A stretch of DNA of 64,000 nucleotides from an uncultured Flavobacterium sp. (GTDB lineage Bacteria; Bacteroidota; Bacteroidia; Flavobacteriales; Flavobacteriaceae), in NCBI RefSeq assembly GCF_943913405.1, contig NZ_CALTYA010000003.1:1-64000 (forward strand), in the 5' to 3' direction. The position numbers were made by a program, and so were the translations under genes. Below, in pieces: positions 34,133-43,900 of the stretch (the first letter of the stretch is position 1; every line of letters starts with the position of its first letter). The notes under the pieces are model-generated. The model saw nothing but the letters and a program-made list of their open reading frames with translations, was not told the DNA's origin and did not search any database.

Positions 34133-34186
34133 TCACGACGTTTGACGTAAGTTCCACCACCAAGTATTGTTTAAAATTGTGTTCAT
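34133..34186 (-). CDS. trpL: trp operon leader peptide
   Basis: The 17-codon frame encodes MNTILNNTWWWNLRQTS, with three consecutive Trp codons (34162-34154). It lies between a -7 box and the terminator hairpin upstream of trpE, the classic arrangement for ribosome-mediated attenuation. A ribosome stalled at the Trp codons would leave GTCGTGA at 34139-34133 free to pair with the terminator loop and 3' arm; a ribosome at the stop codon would cover it and allow the terminator to form. The stretch upstream of ATG 34186 lacks a good start, so the longer in-frame extension is not used. It was recognised from the sequence, not from a database. Confidence 0.88.
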   Translation of the reverse strand: MNTILNNTWWWNLRQTS

Positions 34187-34201
34187 GATTTTTATTTGAT
34201 A

Positions 34202-34209
34202 CAAATGTA
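34202..34209 (-). promoter_or_regulatory. trp operon -7 box
   Basis: On the minus strand TACATTTG matches TAnnTTTG and lies 15 bases before the trpL ATG, giving a very short leader. No clear -33 box was seen. Confidence 0.6.
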
Positions 34210-34265
34210 TAAAAAGAATTGAATTGCAAGATAAATTTTTAAAACTATTAACTTTTTTTTGAATT

Positions 34266-35144
34266 TTATCTGCAGTTTTGAATCTTTTGTTCGACCAAAT
34301 CCTGCTTCTTTTCATCCCATTTATAGCAATGTTCTTCGGTTAAAACCATCTTGTTGTTTTTTAATTTATATTTCATAACCAGATGCTGGCTTCCCGCGCA
34401 ACATTGATTGTGCTCAGTAATTGTTTTTGTCGTCGCATCAAATTCTAAAGAAACTCCCGCAATCTCGCTTTCAAAATATTTCTTAGTTTTTGGATCAAAT
34501 AAATAATAAATGCTCGTAGTATTTGGTCCGGCATAACTTGCTTCAAAAACAGAGAAATCTTCAATTCCATCAAAATTATAATCGCCTTTTTGAATACTAT
34601 TTAGTCCTCGAAATTCACCTTCAAAATTTAATTCCTGATAAAGTGCATCTGTTTTTTTAGTGTAGATTCTAATTCCGCTTACTCTTGGGTAATAATCTTC
34701 TTTTGTCTTTACGGTAACTAATTTGAAATAATAATTTTTAAAAGATCCAGTCTGTAAAATTTCTTGATTTTTCCATTCGGTATCGTTTCCATATTTGAAT
34801 TCAAATTCTTTGTTGAGCGTAATTTCGAATTCTTTTCCAGTCTTTAAATCCTTCCAAATTCCTTTTGTCAAAGCCGTATTTTCAGATATATTTTTAAAAG
34901 TCATCGTTGCAGATTCCTTTCCGTTGCTGTCTTTTTCGACAAAAACTAAAATTCCGTTTTCCATATTTCCTGATAAGTAAATCGGAATATCAAATTTTTT
35001 ATAAGCATAAACGCCGTCGCCAGAACCTGAAGAAATATTAGCAACCAGCTCGATTGGATAGACGTCAATAAATCCAGAATACCGAACTTGAGAGAAAGCC
35101 ACAATGCTTTCTAAAAATAAAATTGCAAGAAATAATTTTTTCAT
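34266..35144 (-). CDS. Exported protein, XAC2610-like
   Basis: The 292-residue protein has a signal peptide (MKKLFLAILFLESIVAFS). Its C-terminal half contains a D-rich segment GDYNFDGIEDFSVFEASYAG followed by YYLFDPKTKKYFESE, the pattern I associate with XAC2610-type secreted proteins. Two cysteines (QCCAG) lie near the C terminus. The function is unknown. ATG 35144 is used; the longer frame to 35201 overlaps the upstream gene's Gly/Cys tail. It follows that gene by 10 bases. Confidence 0.7.
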   Translation of the reverse strand: MKKLFLAILFLESIVAFSQVRYSGFIDVYPIELVANISSGSGDGVYAYKKFDIPIYLSGNMENGILVFVEKDSNGKESATMTFKNISENTALTKGIWKDLKTGKEFEITLNKEFEFKYGNDTEWKNQEILQTGSFKNYYFKLVTVKTKEDYYPRVSGIRIYTKKTDALYQELNFEGEFRGLNSIQKGDYNFDGIEDFSVFEASYAGPNTTSIYYLFDPKTKKYFESEIAGVSLEFDATTKTITEHNQCCAGSQHLVMKYKLKNNKMVLTEEHCYKWDEKKQDLVEQKIQNCR

Positions 35145-35154
35145 AATTAATTTT

Positions 35155-36543
35155 TTAATCGCCACCGCAACCTCCACAACTGCTTCCGCAAGAACTGCCA
35201 CATGAGCTTCCGTTTGAGCAGGAACTTCCTCCAGAGGAACAGCTACCAGAACTGCTCGAACCTGACGAATTTGAAACTTCTGCTTGTGAAATCAGTGGAA
35301 TAAATGCGATTACCAAAACAGAATTTCCGATCAAATAAGCGCTCCAATCCCACTTGTGGCGGTTTTCTTTTTTGGGAATTATATTGGCTTTGTAATATTC
35401 TGGAATAATTTCTTTGCCTAAAATCACTACTAATCTAAAAAAGTAAAACACGATTAAGAAAAAATATACAATTAAAACGAAAGTTAATAATCCGACAGGT
35501 TTTCCTCTTGAAATTCCTGTGAAATAGCGACCAATTCCGAACAGAAATACCATCGATAAAATGATAAAATTTGTCACAAACAAGCTTGCAAAGAATTTAG
35601 ATTTTATGACGTATTTTAGAAAAGCGTCAATCGCATTTGGAATATTTGTGAAAACAGGTTTTTTTGATAAAAACTTGTAAAGCAATGGGTAAGGCAATCG
35701 CCCATGGCTTTCTAAAGTGTCATAAGTAATAAACTGCATTTGGTTTTCAAAATCGGCTTTTTTGCCTGCGTAAAGTTTCTTGTCATTGCTGATCTTGATG
35801 TTTTTTTCCTTGATTAAATTATTCACATTGGCATGAATTACATCAGAAAAATTTCTTTTTTTCATGTAAATCAATTCAAAAGGCGAAAGGTTGAAAATAA
35901 ATAGATTTTTATTCCAGCCATTGACCAATTTTGAAAATCTACTTCTGTTATAACTTTCTAAACCTAAAAATGTTATTGTAATTAATATGATGAAGCCAAT
36001 GATAAATAAAGGATTTTTGATTTGAAGATAAACAGGATTTAAAAGTTTTGTGACAGGAAACATCAAAAACAGAACCGCCAAGATTGCGACAATTAAAAAG
36101 CTTCTGATTTTAAAATTTGATTTCTTTAAATTTAGAGGTTCATAGCTATTTGTGAAGTTCCAAATTTCTTTGGGCTGTTCTCCAAAAATAGCTGAATACA
36201 ATTGCTGTGTTCGCTCTTTTGCCAATTTAAATTTCTCAAAATCATCACGATTGTGTGTCGACGGAACATGTTCAATCCGTTTGCCTAAAAGCGTGCAAAA
36301 TTCATTATAAGACTGCGTAAAAATCAAATGCTGGTGCCAAACTGTGTCCACGATTTCTGAAGGAGAAACCATCGCATCGGAAGTTGTGGCGAGATACATG
36401 AATTTTTTATATTCTAAAATAGCTTCTGAAGTAAAATTAATTGTCCAGAAATTCTCTTTGGCCAGGCGAATTGAAAATCCGTAATCACTCATCGGCTGGT
36501 CAAAGTCAAAGGCTAGAATTTTATTCCAAAGTAAATTTTCCAT
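35155..36543 (-). CDS. TIGR04222-like membrane protein with Cys/Gly/Ser tail
   Basis: The 462-residue protein begins with a GRDP-like soluble domain containing DTVWHQHLIFTQSY (WHQH at 69-72). About five membrane segments follow (from about residue 146). The C terminus is a low-complexity tail of Ser, Gly and Cys with repeated CGSS units ending CGGCGGD. Bacteroidota proteins of this layout are often annotated as TIGR04222-domain or glycine-rich-domain proteins, without known function. The tail could bind metal or form disulfides, which is inference. It is probably cotranscribed with the exported protein downstream. Confidence 0.75.
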   Translation of the reverse strand: MENLLWNKILAFDFDQPMSDYGFSIRLAKENFWTINFTSEAILEYKKFMYLATTSDAMVSPSEIVDTVWHQHLIFTQSYNEFCTLLGKRIEHVPSTHNRDDFEKFKLAKERTQQLYSAIFGEQPKEIWNFTNSYEPLNLKKSNFKIRSFLIVAILAVLFLMFPVTKLLNPVYLQIKNPLFIIGFIILITITFLGLESYNRSRFSKLVNGWNKNLFIFNLSPFELIYMKKRNFSDVIHANVNNLIKEKNIKISNDKKLYAGKKADFENQMQFITYDTLESHGRLPYPLLYKFLSKKPVFTNIPNAIDAFLKYVIKSKFFASLFVTNFIILSMVFLFGIGRYFTGISRGKPVGLLTFVLIVYFFLIVFYFFRLVVILGKEIIPEYYKANIIPKKENRHKWDWSAYLIGNSVLVIAFIPLISQAEVSNSSGSSSSGSCSSGGSSCSNGSSCGSSCGSSCGGCGGD

Positions 36544-36595
36544 GGCTTCTGTTTAGGCTTTTGGCATAGTAAATTTACATTTATTTTTCTTACAA

Positions 36596-37060
36596 TTAGA
36601 TTTCAGAAATATATTTTTTCATGCAAACGCTGCTTTCGATATCCTTATATTGTCCATAATTCTGAATCGTAGCATAGCCTGACTTTTGATACAGTTTTAC
36701 AGCGTCTTCCATGTTTTTGCTGGTTTCTAAAATGCAGAAGTCAAAGTTGGATTCTTCCGCCCAATATTCTAAGTTTTTTAAAATCTGCCTTGCAATTCCT
36801 TGTTCCCTGAATTCAGGAAGCACGAACATTCTTTTAATTTCAACCGTATTTTCAGAATAAGGCTTGAAAGCCCCGCAACCCACCGGAACGCCATCGCTGT
36901 AAGCCACGAGCACATGGTGTAAAGCGTCAATCGTATTAAATTGTGAGAAGAAAGCATCATTTTCACCGTTGACTCCGGTGAGGTAATTATCTAGAAGCGC
37001 TACTAATTTTTGAAAATCCGGATTAGTAGAATCCGTTCTTTTGAGGGTAGTTTTTGGCAT
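36596..37060 (-). CDS. GNAT family N-acetyltransferase
   Basis: The 154-residue protein has the GNAT core: VPVGCGAFKPY (beta4), RMFVLPEFREQGIARQILK with the acetyl-CoA loop R-x-x-G-I-A, and LETSKNMEDAVKLYQKSGY. The substrate is unknown. It is monocistronic or in loose tandem with the gene at 35155. Confidence 0.88.
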   Translation of the reverse strand: MPKTTLKRTDSTNPDFQKLVALLDNYLTGVNGENDAFFSQFNTIDALHHVLVAYSDGVPVGCGAFKPYSENTVEIKRMFVLPEFREQGIARQILKNLEYWAEESNFDFCILETSKNMEDAVKLYQKSGYATIQNYGQYKDIESSVCMKKYISEI

Positions 37061-37142
37061 TGTGGTAATAGTTGTAGTTAGTTTTTTAAAAGTATGAATT
37101 TACAAAAAGCGAATCAAAATTAACACGACAATATCACAAAAA

Positions 37143-37173
37143 AAGCGCAACAGGTTTTTAAACTGTTGCGCTT
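37143..37173 (-). terminator. Terminator after the SDR gene
   Basis: Arms AAGCGCAACAG and CTGTTGCGCTT are perfect 11-mers around a 9-base loop. On the minus strand a T run follows, so it ends the AraC-SDR transcript. Confidence 0.85.
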
Positions 37174-37194
37174 CTTATTAAATTTAAAAAAGTC

Positions 37195-37956
37195 TTAAAT
37201 CAGTGTACCGCCCGAAACTTCAATGCGTTGCGCGTTTACCCATTTTGCATCATCGCTGCACAAAAAGGCAACAACGCCACCAATATCATCAGGCAAACCG
37301 GCACGTCCCAAAGCAATCATCGAAGCAATATGTTTGTTGACTTCAGCATTGTCACGAACAACGCCGCCACCAAAATCAGTTTCGATTGCGCCCGGAGCTA
37401 CAGAATTTGAACGAATTCCTCTTGCTCCTAATTCTTTTGCTTGGTATCTTGTCAAAGTTTCCATTGCGCCTTTCATAGCTGCGTAAGCAGAATATCCTGG
37501 CAAGGCAAAACGCGCCAAACCTGTAGAAATATTCACGATTCCACCGCCATCGTTTAAGATAGGAAGCGCTTTTTGGGTCAAGAAAAATCCTCCTTTGAAG
37601 TGAATATTTAATAAAGTATCAAATTGTTCCTCGGTAATTTCCGCGAAAGCGCCATAAATTCCGATTCCTGCATTATTTACCAGATAATCAATTTTTTCAG
37701 TTCCGAAAGTAGTTTTTGATGCTGCTTTTAAATTTTCGAAAAAAGCGTCAAAAGTCTTAGATTCGCCTACATTTAATTGCAGTGCAAGCGCTTTTTGCCC
37801 TAAAGATTCGATTTCTGAAACTACAGCATCAGCTTCCTCTTTTTTGCTGTTGTAAGTCAGGATTACGTCAAGTCCTTTTTTAGCTAAACTTAAAGCCATA
37901 TTTTTTCCAAGTCCACGGCTTCCGCCTGTCACAAGGACAATTTTAGTATTTGCCAT
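37195..37956 (-). CDS. Short-chain dehydrogenase/reductase
   Basis: The 253-residue SDR has the cofactor motif TGGSRGLGKNMA (about residues 10-21), NNAGIG (about 91-96), the catalytic Ser in NISTG and the YxxxK motif YAAMK. The basic residues after the first motif suggest NADP, tentatively. The substrate is not predictable. An AraC-type gene lies 73 bases upstream on the same strand. Confidence 0.92.
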   Translation of the reverse strand: MANTKIVLVTGGSRGLGKNMALSLAKKGLDVILTYNSKKEEADAVVSEIESLGQKALALQLNVGESKTFDAFFENLKAASKTTFGTEKIDYLVNNAGIGIYGAFAEITEEQFDTLLNIHFKGGFFLTQKALPILNDGGGIVNISTGLARFALPGYSAYAAMKGAMETLTRYQAKELGARGIRSNSVAPGAIETDFGGGVVRDNAEVNKHIASMIALGRAGLPDDIGGVVAFLCSDDAKWVNAQRIEVSGGTLI

Positions 37957-38029
37957 CTTATTTTTTATTAAAATTTAGTGATGTAAAATTACTGCGAACG
38001 CACTATAAAAAAATGGTGAGAGCTACAGT

Positions 38030-38455
38030 TTAAATGGTGAGAGCTTCCGAATTTTGAATTGATTTCTCAAAAAAAGACTGCCGATATTGTTTTGGCGTCA
38101 TTCCGGTAAAAGCTTTGAAGAATTTGGTGAAATTTGAAGGATCATAAGTCAGCAAAGCTGCAATCGAACCAATCGATTTTTCATTAGTTTTGAGCATTCC
38201 CTTTGCAATATTCAAAATCTTTTCTTCATAAAAATAACAAGGATGTTTGCCCGTTGTCAGTTTGATCGTATTGCTCAAATGCGTGGGATGAATGTGCAAA
38301 ATCCCAGCAAAATCTCTTATTTCAAACATCTCAAAACTGCGCTCTTCTACAATATCTAGCAAATGTTTGTCAAGTTCTTTTAAATAATCAGCCGTAATTT
38401 CATGCTGTCTCAAAAGTATCTTTTTCGGGAGTTTTGCTTCAAGTATCATCTTCAT
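38030..38455 (-). CDS. AraC-type helix-turn-helix protein
   Basis: The 141-residue protein consists mainly of the AraC DNA-binding domain: FAGILHIHPTHLSNTIKLTT (first HTH) and GSIAALLTYDPSNFTKFFKA (second HTH) with FTGMTPKQYR. It has only a short N-terminal segment and no sugar-binding domain, so any signal must come another way. It probably controls the SDR gene downstream. Confidence 0.85.
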   Translation of the reverse strand: MKMILEAKLPKKILLRQHEITADYLKELDKHLLDIVEERSFEMFEIRDFAGILHIHPTHLSNTIKLTTGKHPCYFYEEKILNIAKGMLKTNEKSIGSIAALLTYDPSNFTKFFKAFTGMTPKQYRQSFFEKSIQNSEALTI

Positions 38456-38679
38456 AATTATTTACTGCAAGGTAATAAATTCTATGGCAGCTTTCAAGCT
38501 ATAGAAATCAAAACCTTCATGCCGATAATCTTTTACGACTTTTTTAAGTTTCAAGTCAAATTTTGCATAAAAAGGAAGTGTCAAATAAATCATCTTTTCT
38601 ATCTAAAAACTAATCCTAAAACCTTATTTTCACTAACAAAAGGTCAATTCTCAGATAAGCTTATCCAAACAAAAAAACA

Positions 38680-38705
38680 CCTTGACTTTATTGCTAAAAT
38701 CAAGG
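38680..38705 (-). terminator. Terminator after the CXXCH lipoprotein gene
   Basis: Arms CCTTGA and TCAAGG extend through TTTA/TAAA with a bulge on each side and a short loop; on the minus strand GTGTTTTTTT follows. Confidence 0.7.
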
Positions 38706-38736
38706 CGCTTTTTAAAAAAGAAGGCTAGGGTTAGAG

Positions 38737-40188
38737 TTATCTCGCGGCTCTTTTTTGTAATTCTTTTTTGAAATCGGCATCTTTCAGCTGATCGATCTGA
38801 ACTCTTGTTTGTCCTTGGCTGTTTTTGATATAAGCATTGAAAACATGGCTTATATACAGCGGTGACTTTGGATTTCCTTTCGCAAAACTCACCGCATTAT
38901 GGCAAGAAAGACAGTTCGCTAAATTAGATACGCTGATGCTATCCATTTCACTTTCAAAAGTTTGTGTAAACGTTTCCATCGTGATATTTGCATTGTTTAA
39001 TGAACCTCTTGCAATAGCACCCGGTTCTGCACTGTCAAGAGTGTCGCCCCACGTAATCATTGTTTCAGCCTGTTTTATCGGAGGCATTCCATCCGTATTA
39101 ATCCAGATTGAGCCATTATAGAAGTAGTTTTTCCAAACATCATCAAGTTTCGAAGCCACACAGTCATTAATAGTTTTTATATTGTCAAAGTTCATAGGTT
39201 CTTGTTGCGCCGTTTTCATAAACGCACCGCCAGGTACTTGCGGAACTCCAAATTGAAACAAATCATAAGGTTTAAGAGGTGTTGCCGGGCCATTGCTTGT
39301 CCATGTAATACCGTTCAGTCCGCTAGTTTCACCTTTAGCATATAACAATTTTTCTTCCAGACTAGCTGCATGATTTTTTTTCCAATCATATATAGGAGCC
39401 AAATCTTTATGCTGAAAAGTAGCCCAGATAAATTCAGGATGGTTGATCACAACACCCACGACATGCATCCCTAACAGGGCAACTCTTCTTTGCGTAAATG
39501 TCTTTCCGTCTTTAGTAACGGCCGCTGTTGTAACAAAATAGTCCTTCTGCTTGTCAGCTTTTATCGTATTAACGTCAACCCAAGATACCTTAAGTTCTAA
39601 TGACCCTATCGGGAATGTCTTTAAGTTGTTCTCTGGAAGCGTTTTAGCTAGAATGCTGTCTTTATAGTTTTTCGCAGCCTTTAATAAAGTCTCGTTGGCG
39701 TGAATTGAATAATAAACCGTACCATCTTTTACGATTTCATCATTTCCTCCATAATGTGGATTCGCAGTCAAGACACCATTAGAACCCGCTTGCTGTGTGT
39801 AAGTAAGCACAATAGTGGATCCTTTTTGTTCTTGAACCGGAATCAAAGCATCAGAAACCTGAGTCAGTTCATTTAAAAACAACGGATTGTTGTTCGCCTG
39901 AGGTTTTGTAAGCCATAAGAATTTCTGCCAAGACCATTGATGAAACATACAGTTGGTTGTAGAATTAGTATCAAAGGGACTCCCTTTTCCTTCTTCAGGA
40001 GCAGGCGTCTGCGCGTGCGGAAACCAAGAAGATTCGCATTCGCAAGCAGTGGTTTCTTGCTTGTAGGCTAATTCAGGACTTTTTTCACCGTCTGCATCTT
40101 TCTCGTCTTTCTTGCATGCAGTCAATAAAAAACAGCTGAGAACAACATAGCAGAAGTTCTTCAGGTGTAGGGGGGCTAAATTTTTCAT
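38737..40188 (-). CDS. Lipoprotein with single c-type heme motif
   Basis: The 483-residue protein has a lipoprotein signal (lipobox LTAC) and a charged linker. A large domain includes FHQWSWQKFLWLTKPQ and VVGVVINHPEFIWATFQHKD. Near the C terminus is NCLSCHNAVSF (CXXCH at 426-430), a canonical c-type heme attachment site. A methionine axial ligand is not obvious. It is probably an envelope redox or binding protein; I do not recognise a characterised family. It stands alone between a terminator and a long upstream gap. Confidence 0.7.
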   Translation of the reverse strand: MKNLAPLHLKNFCYVVLSCFLLTACKKDEKDADGEKSPELAYKQETTACECESSWFPHAQTPAPEEGKGSPFDTNSTTNCMFHQWSWQKFLWLTKPQANNNPLFLNELTQVSDALIPVQEQKGSTIVLTYTQQAGSNGVLTANPHYGGNDEIVKDGTVYYSIHANETLLKAAKNYKDSILAKTLPENNLKTFPIGSLELKVSWVDVNTIKADKQKDYFVTTAAVTKDGKTFTQRRVALLGMHVVGVVINHPEFIWATFQHKDLAPIYDWKKNHAASLEEKLLYAKGETSGLNGITWTSNGPATPLKPYDLFQFGVPQVPGGAFMKTAQQEPMNFDNIKTINDCVASKLDDVWKNYFYNGSIWINTDGMPPIKQAETMITWGDTLDSAEPGAIARGSLNNANITMETFTQTFESEMDSISVSNLANCLSCHNAVSFAKGNPKSPLYISHVFNAYIKNSQGQTRVQIDQLKDADFKKELQKRAAR

Positions 40189-40439
40189 TTTTTGTAGTTT
40201 TTTGTTAATCGCAAAGGTCGCTACTAAACAAATGTTAAAAAACAGTAGAATTACCTGATTTTTTTGTTAATGCAATGTTTTTACTGCCTCTTTTTAAGTA
40301 TAAAGAAATGATTTCTAGTAAGTAAGAATGGTTTGCATTTCAGGAAAGTTAAATAGAAACAATCTTTGCAGAATGCAAAGGCATTGTGGTTTTTCAACTT
40401 TAAACGTGAATTATATAAGAGCAATAAGTAATTACTAGA

Positions 40440-40447
40440 TAATTTTG
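40440..40447 (+). promoter_or_regulatory. -7 box of the response-regulator gene
   Basis: TAATTTTG matches TAnnTTTG and lies 19 bases before the ATG at 40467. A second match, TAAATTTG at 40457-40464, ends two bases before the ATG and could only give a leaderless transcript. Confidence 0.45.
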
Positions 40448-40466
40448 CAACACTTATAAATTTGCT

Positions 40467-40868
40467 ATGAAAAAAGACGGTCCAATAATCGTAATTGATG
40501 ATGATACTGACGATACAGAACTTTTTAAAGAAGTGCTTTCAAGCCTTGTAAACAATGAGATTGTTCTTTTAAATGACAGCACGACTGTTATAGATTATCT
40601 CTCAAAAACACATTGCCATCCCTTCTTGATTATTTCAGATATAAGCATGCCAAAGATGAACGGCTTTGAGCTTCGCGATGCCATGCTTGATGAACCTCAG
40701 ATTGTCGAAAAGAAAATCCCTTTTCTTTATTTCACAAATGCTTGGACAGAATTTACTTCCGAAGAAGCTTTTAAAAGACCAATCAACGGTTTTTTCCAAA
40801 AGCCTAATTCTATTGAAAAACTAAAAGAAGTGCTCAGCGATTTGATTGATTATTGGAAAGAAAGATAA
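40467..40868 (+). CDS. Single-domain response regulator
   Basis: The 133-residue receiver domain has the acidic pair D11/D12, the phospho-acceptor D58 in IISDISMPKMNG, T90 in LYFTNA and K112 in FFQKP. There is no output domain, so it acts by protein contact, CheY- or Rcp1-like. No histidine kinase is adjacent. Confidence 0.92.
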   Translation: MKKDGPIIVIDDDTDDTELFKEVLSSLVNNEIVLLNDSTTVIDYLSKTHCHPFLIISDISMPKMNGFELRDAMLDEPQIVEKKIPFLYFTNAWTEFTSEEAFKRPINGFFQKPNSIEKLKEVLSDLIDYWKER

Positions 40869-40924
40869 TAGAAAAATTTTCTAACAATAGAATAGTAATA
40901 ATTAGCAGTTCTTAAACACCCCAA

Positions 40925-40957
40925 AAACTCATAACTCATAACTCATAACTCATAACT
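40925..40957. repeat. Tandem AACTCAT repeats upstream of ileS
   Basis: Four to five head-to-tail copies of AACTCAT. The same word is repeated at 741-772. A weak -7-like box TACATTCG follows at 40964-40971, before ileS at 40998. Confidence 0.6.
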
Positions 40958-40997
40958 ATTTATTACATTCGCAAATTGATTTTAGAAAACGACAATA

Positions 40998-43900
40998 ATG
41001 AGCACAAAATTTACTGAATATAAAGGACTTGACCTGCCAACTGTAGCGTCTGAAGTACTTGATTTCTGGAAAAAAGAGAATATCTTCGAGAAAAGCGTAA
41101 CCACACGCGAAGGAAACCAACCTTACGTATTTTTTGAAGGACCGCCTTCAGCAAACGGATTGCCTGGAATTCACCACGTAATGGCACGCGCGATTAAAGA
41201 TATTTTTTGTCGTTATAAAACCCAAAAAGGCTTTCAGGTGAAAAGAAAAGCAGGCTGGGACACCCACGGTTTGCCAGTAGAATTGGGAACTGAGAAAGAA
41301 CTCGGAATCACAAAAGAAGACATAGGAAAAACCATTTCCATCGAAGAATACAACGAAGCCTGTAAAAAAACAGTAATGCGTTACACCGACGTGTGGAACG
41401 ACCTTACCGAAAAAATGGGCTACTGGGTAGATATGGAAGATCCGTATGTGACCTATAAGCCTAAATATATGGAGTCGGTTTGGTGGCTTTTAAAGCAAAT
41501 CTACGATAAAGGTTTGCTGTACAAAGGTTACACGATTCAGCCGTATTCTCCAAAAGCAGGAACGGGATTGTCTTCGCACGAAGTAAATCAGCCTGGAGCT
41601 TACCGTGACGTTACGGATACGACGATTGTAGCACAATTCAAGACTTTGCCAGAAACATTGCCTTCGTTTTTACAAGGTTTTGGGGATGTACATTTCTTAG
41701 CTTGGACAACAACGCCTTGGACTTTGCCATCAAATACCGCTTTGACTGTTGGGCCAAAAATCGATTATGTTTTAGTAAAAACATTTAATCAATATACTTT
41801 TGAGCCGATAAATGTTGTTTTGGCTAAAAATTTAGTCGGAAAACAATTCGGAAAAGGATTTTTTGCAAGCGAAGAAGATGCTGATTTTGACAAAGTAAAA
41901 AACGGCGACAAACAGCTTCCATATAAAATTTTGACAGAAGCAAAAGGTGCTGATTTGGTCGGAATCAAATACGAGCAATTATTACCTTATACTTTACCAT
42001 ATCAAAATCCTGAAAATGCTTTCAGGGTAATTTCAGGAGATTTCGTTACTACGGAAGATGGAACAGGAATCGTGCACACGGCGCCAACTTTTGGTGCTGA
42101 TGATGCAAAAGTTGCCAAAGAAGCAACACCAGAAGTACCGCCAATGTTGGTTTTAGACGAAAACGGAACACCAGTTCCACTGGTAGATTTGCAAGGAAAA
42201 TTCACTTCACACATGGGCGATTTCGCCGGAAAATATGTGAAGAACGAATATTATGACGCCGGAACAGCTCCAGAAAAATCGGTAGATGTTGAAATCGCCA
42301 TCCGTTTAAAAGAAGAAAACAAAGCGTTTAAAGTGGAAAAATACGTCCACAGTTATCCGCACAGTTGGAGAACAGACGAACCGCTTTTGTATTATCCGTT
42401 GGACTCTTGGTTCATAAAGGTGACGGACGTAAAAGAAAGAATGTTCGACTTAAACGAAACCATCAACTGGAAGCCTAAGGCTACGGGCGAAGGCCGTTTC
42501 GGAAACTGGTTGAAAAATGCCAATGACTGGAACCTTTCTCGTTCAAGATATTGGGGAATTCCGTTGCCAATTTGGAGAACTGAAGACAAAAAAGAAGAAG
42601 TGCTAATTGGTTCTGTGGAAGAATTATACAACGCCATTGAAAAATCTATCGAAGCTGGTTTCCAAAAGGAAAATCCGTTCAAAGGTTTTGAAATCGGAAA
42701 TATGTCGGAAACGAATTATGATTTGGTTGATTTGCATAAAAATGTAGTCGATGGAATTACTTTAGTTTCGGCTTCTGGCCAACCAATGAAGCGCGAAAGC
42801 GACTTGATTGACGTTTGGTTTGATTCGGGTTCGATGCCTTATGCACAATGGCATTATCCTTTTGAAAACAAAGACAAAATCGACGAGAACAAAGATTTTC
42901 CAGCCGATTTTATTGCAGAAGGTGTGGACCAAACACGTGGATGGTTTTATACTTTGCACGCCATCGGAACCTTGGTTTTTGATAAAGTGGCTTATAAAAA
43001 TGTAGTTTCAAACGGATTAGTTCTAGACAAAAACGGAATCAAAATGTCTAAAAGTAAAGGCAATACGATAGACCCGTTTAAGACAATTGAAGAATACGGT
43101 CCTGACGCGACGCGCTGGTATATGATTATGAACGCAAATCCGTGGGACAACTTAAAATTTGACTTGGAAGGAATTGCTGAGGTAAAAAGAAAGTTCTTCG
43201 GAACATTATACAATACGTATTCGTTCTTTAGTTTGTATGCAAATATCGACGGATTTACTTACTCGGAAGCGGAAATTCCGTTAGAAGAAAGGCCTGAAAT
43301 CGACCGTTGGATTTTATCCGAATTAAATACGTTGGTAAAAGATGTGGATGCTTTTTACGCTGATTATGAGCCAACAAGAGCCACTCGCGCCATTTCTGAC
43401 TTTGTTCAAGAAAATTTAAGCAACTGGTATGTGCGTTTGTGCAGAAGACGTTTCTGGAAAGGAGAATATGCTCAAGACAAAATTGCCGCTTACCAAACAT
43501 TATATACGTGTCTTTTGACCGTTGCAAAATTAAGTGCTCCGGTGGCTCCGTTCTTTATGGACAAGCTTTACAGAGATTTAACGCAGGCAACACATACAGA
43601 AGATTTTGACAGTGTACATTTGGCCGAGTTTCCAAAATATGCTGATAACTTTGTTGATAAGTCGTTAGAAAGCAGAATGCAGAAAGCACAGACCATTTCT
43701 TCACTAGTTTTATCCCTACGTAAGAAAGAAATGATAAAAGTGCGTCAACCCCTGCAAAAAGTAATGATTCCAGTTTTGGATGACAGACAAAAAGCAGAGA
43801 TTGAAGCCGTTTCTGACTTGATAAAAGCAGAGGTTAACGTGAAAGAAATAGAACTTTTAGATGATGCTTCGGGTATTTTGGTGAAGCAGATTAAGCCTAA

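Noticed and set aside
34187..34315. Upstream in-frame extension of the trp leader peptide to 60 codons
   Set aside because: It would start inside the 3' end of the neighbouring gene and pass through the -7 box; only the 17-codon part makes regulatory sense.
38402..38728. 108-codon plus-strand frame between the AraC gene and the CXXCH lipoprotein gene
   Set aside because: It overlaps the AraC gene antisense, spans a terminator, and has AT-driven composition without a domain.
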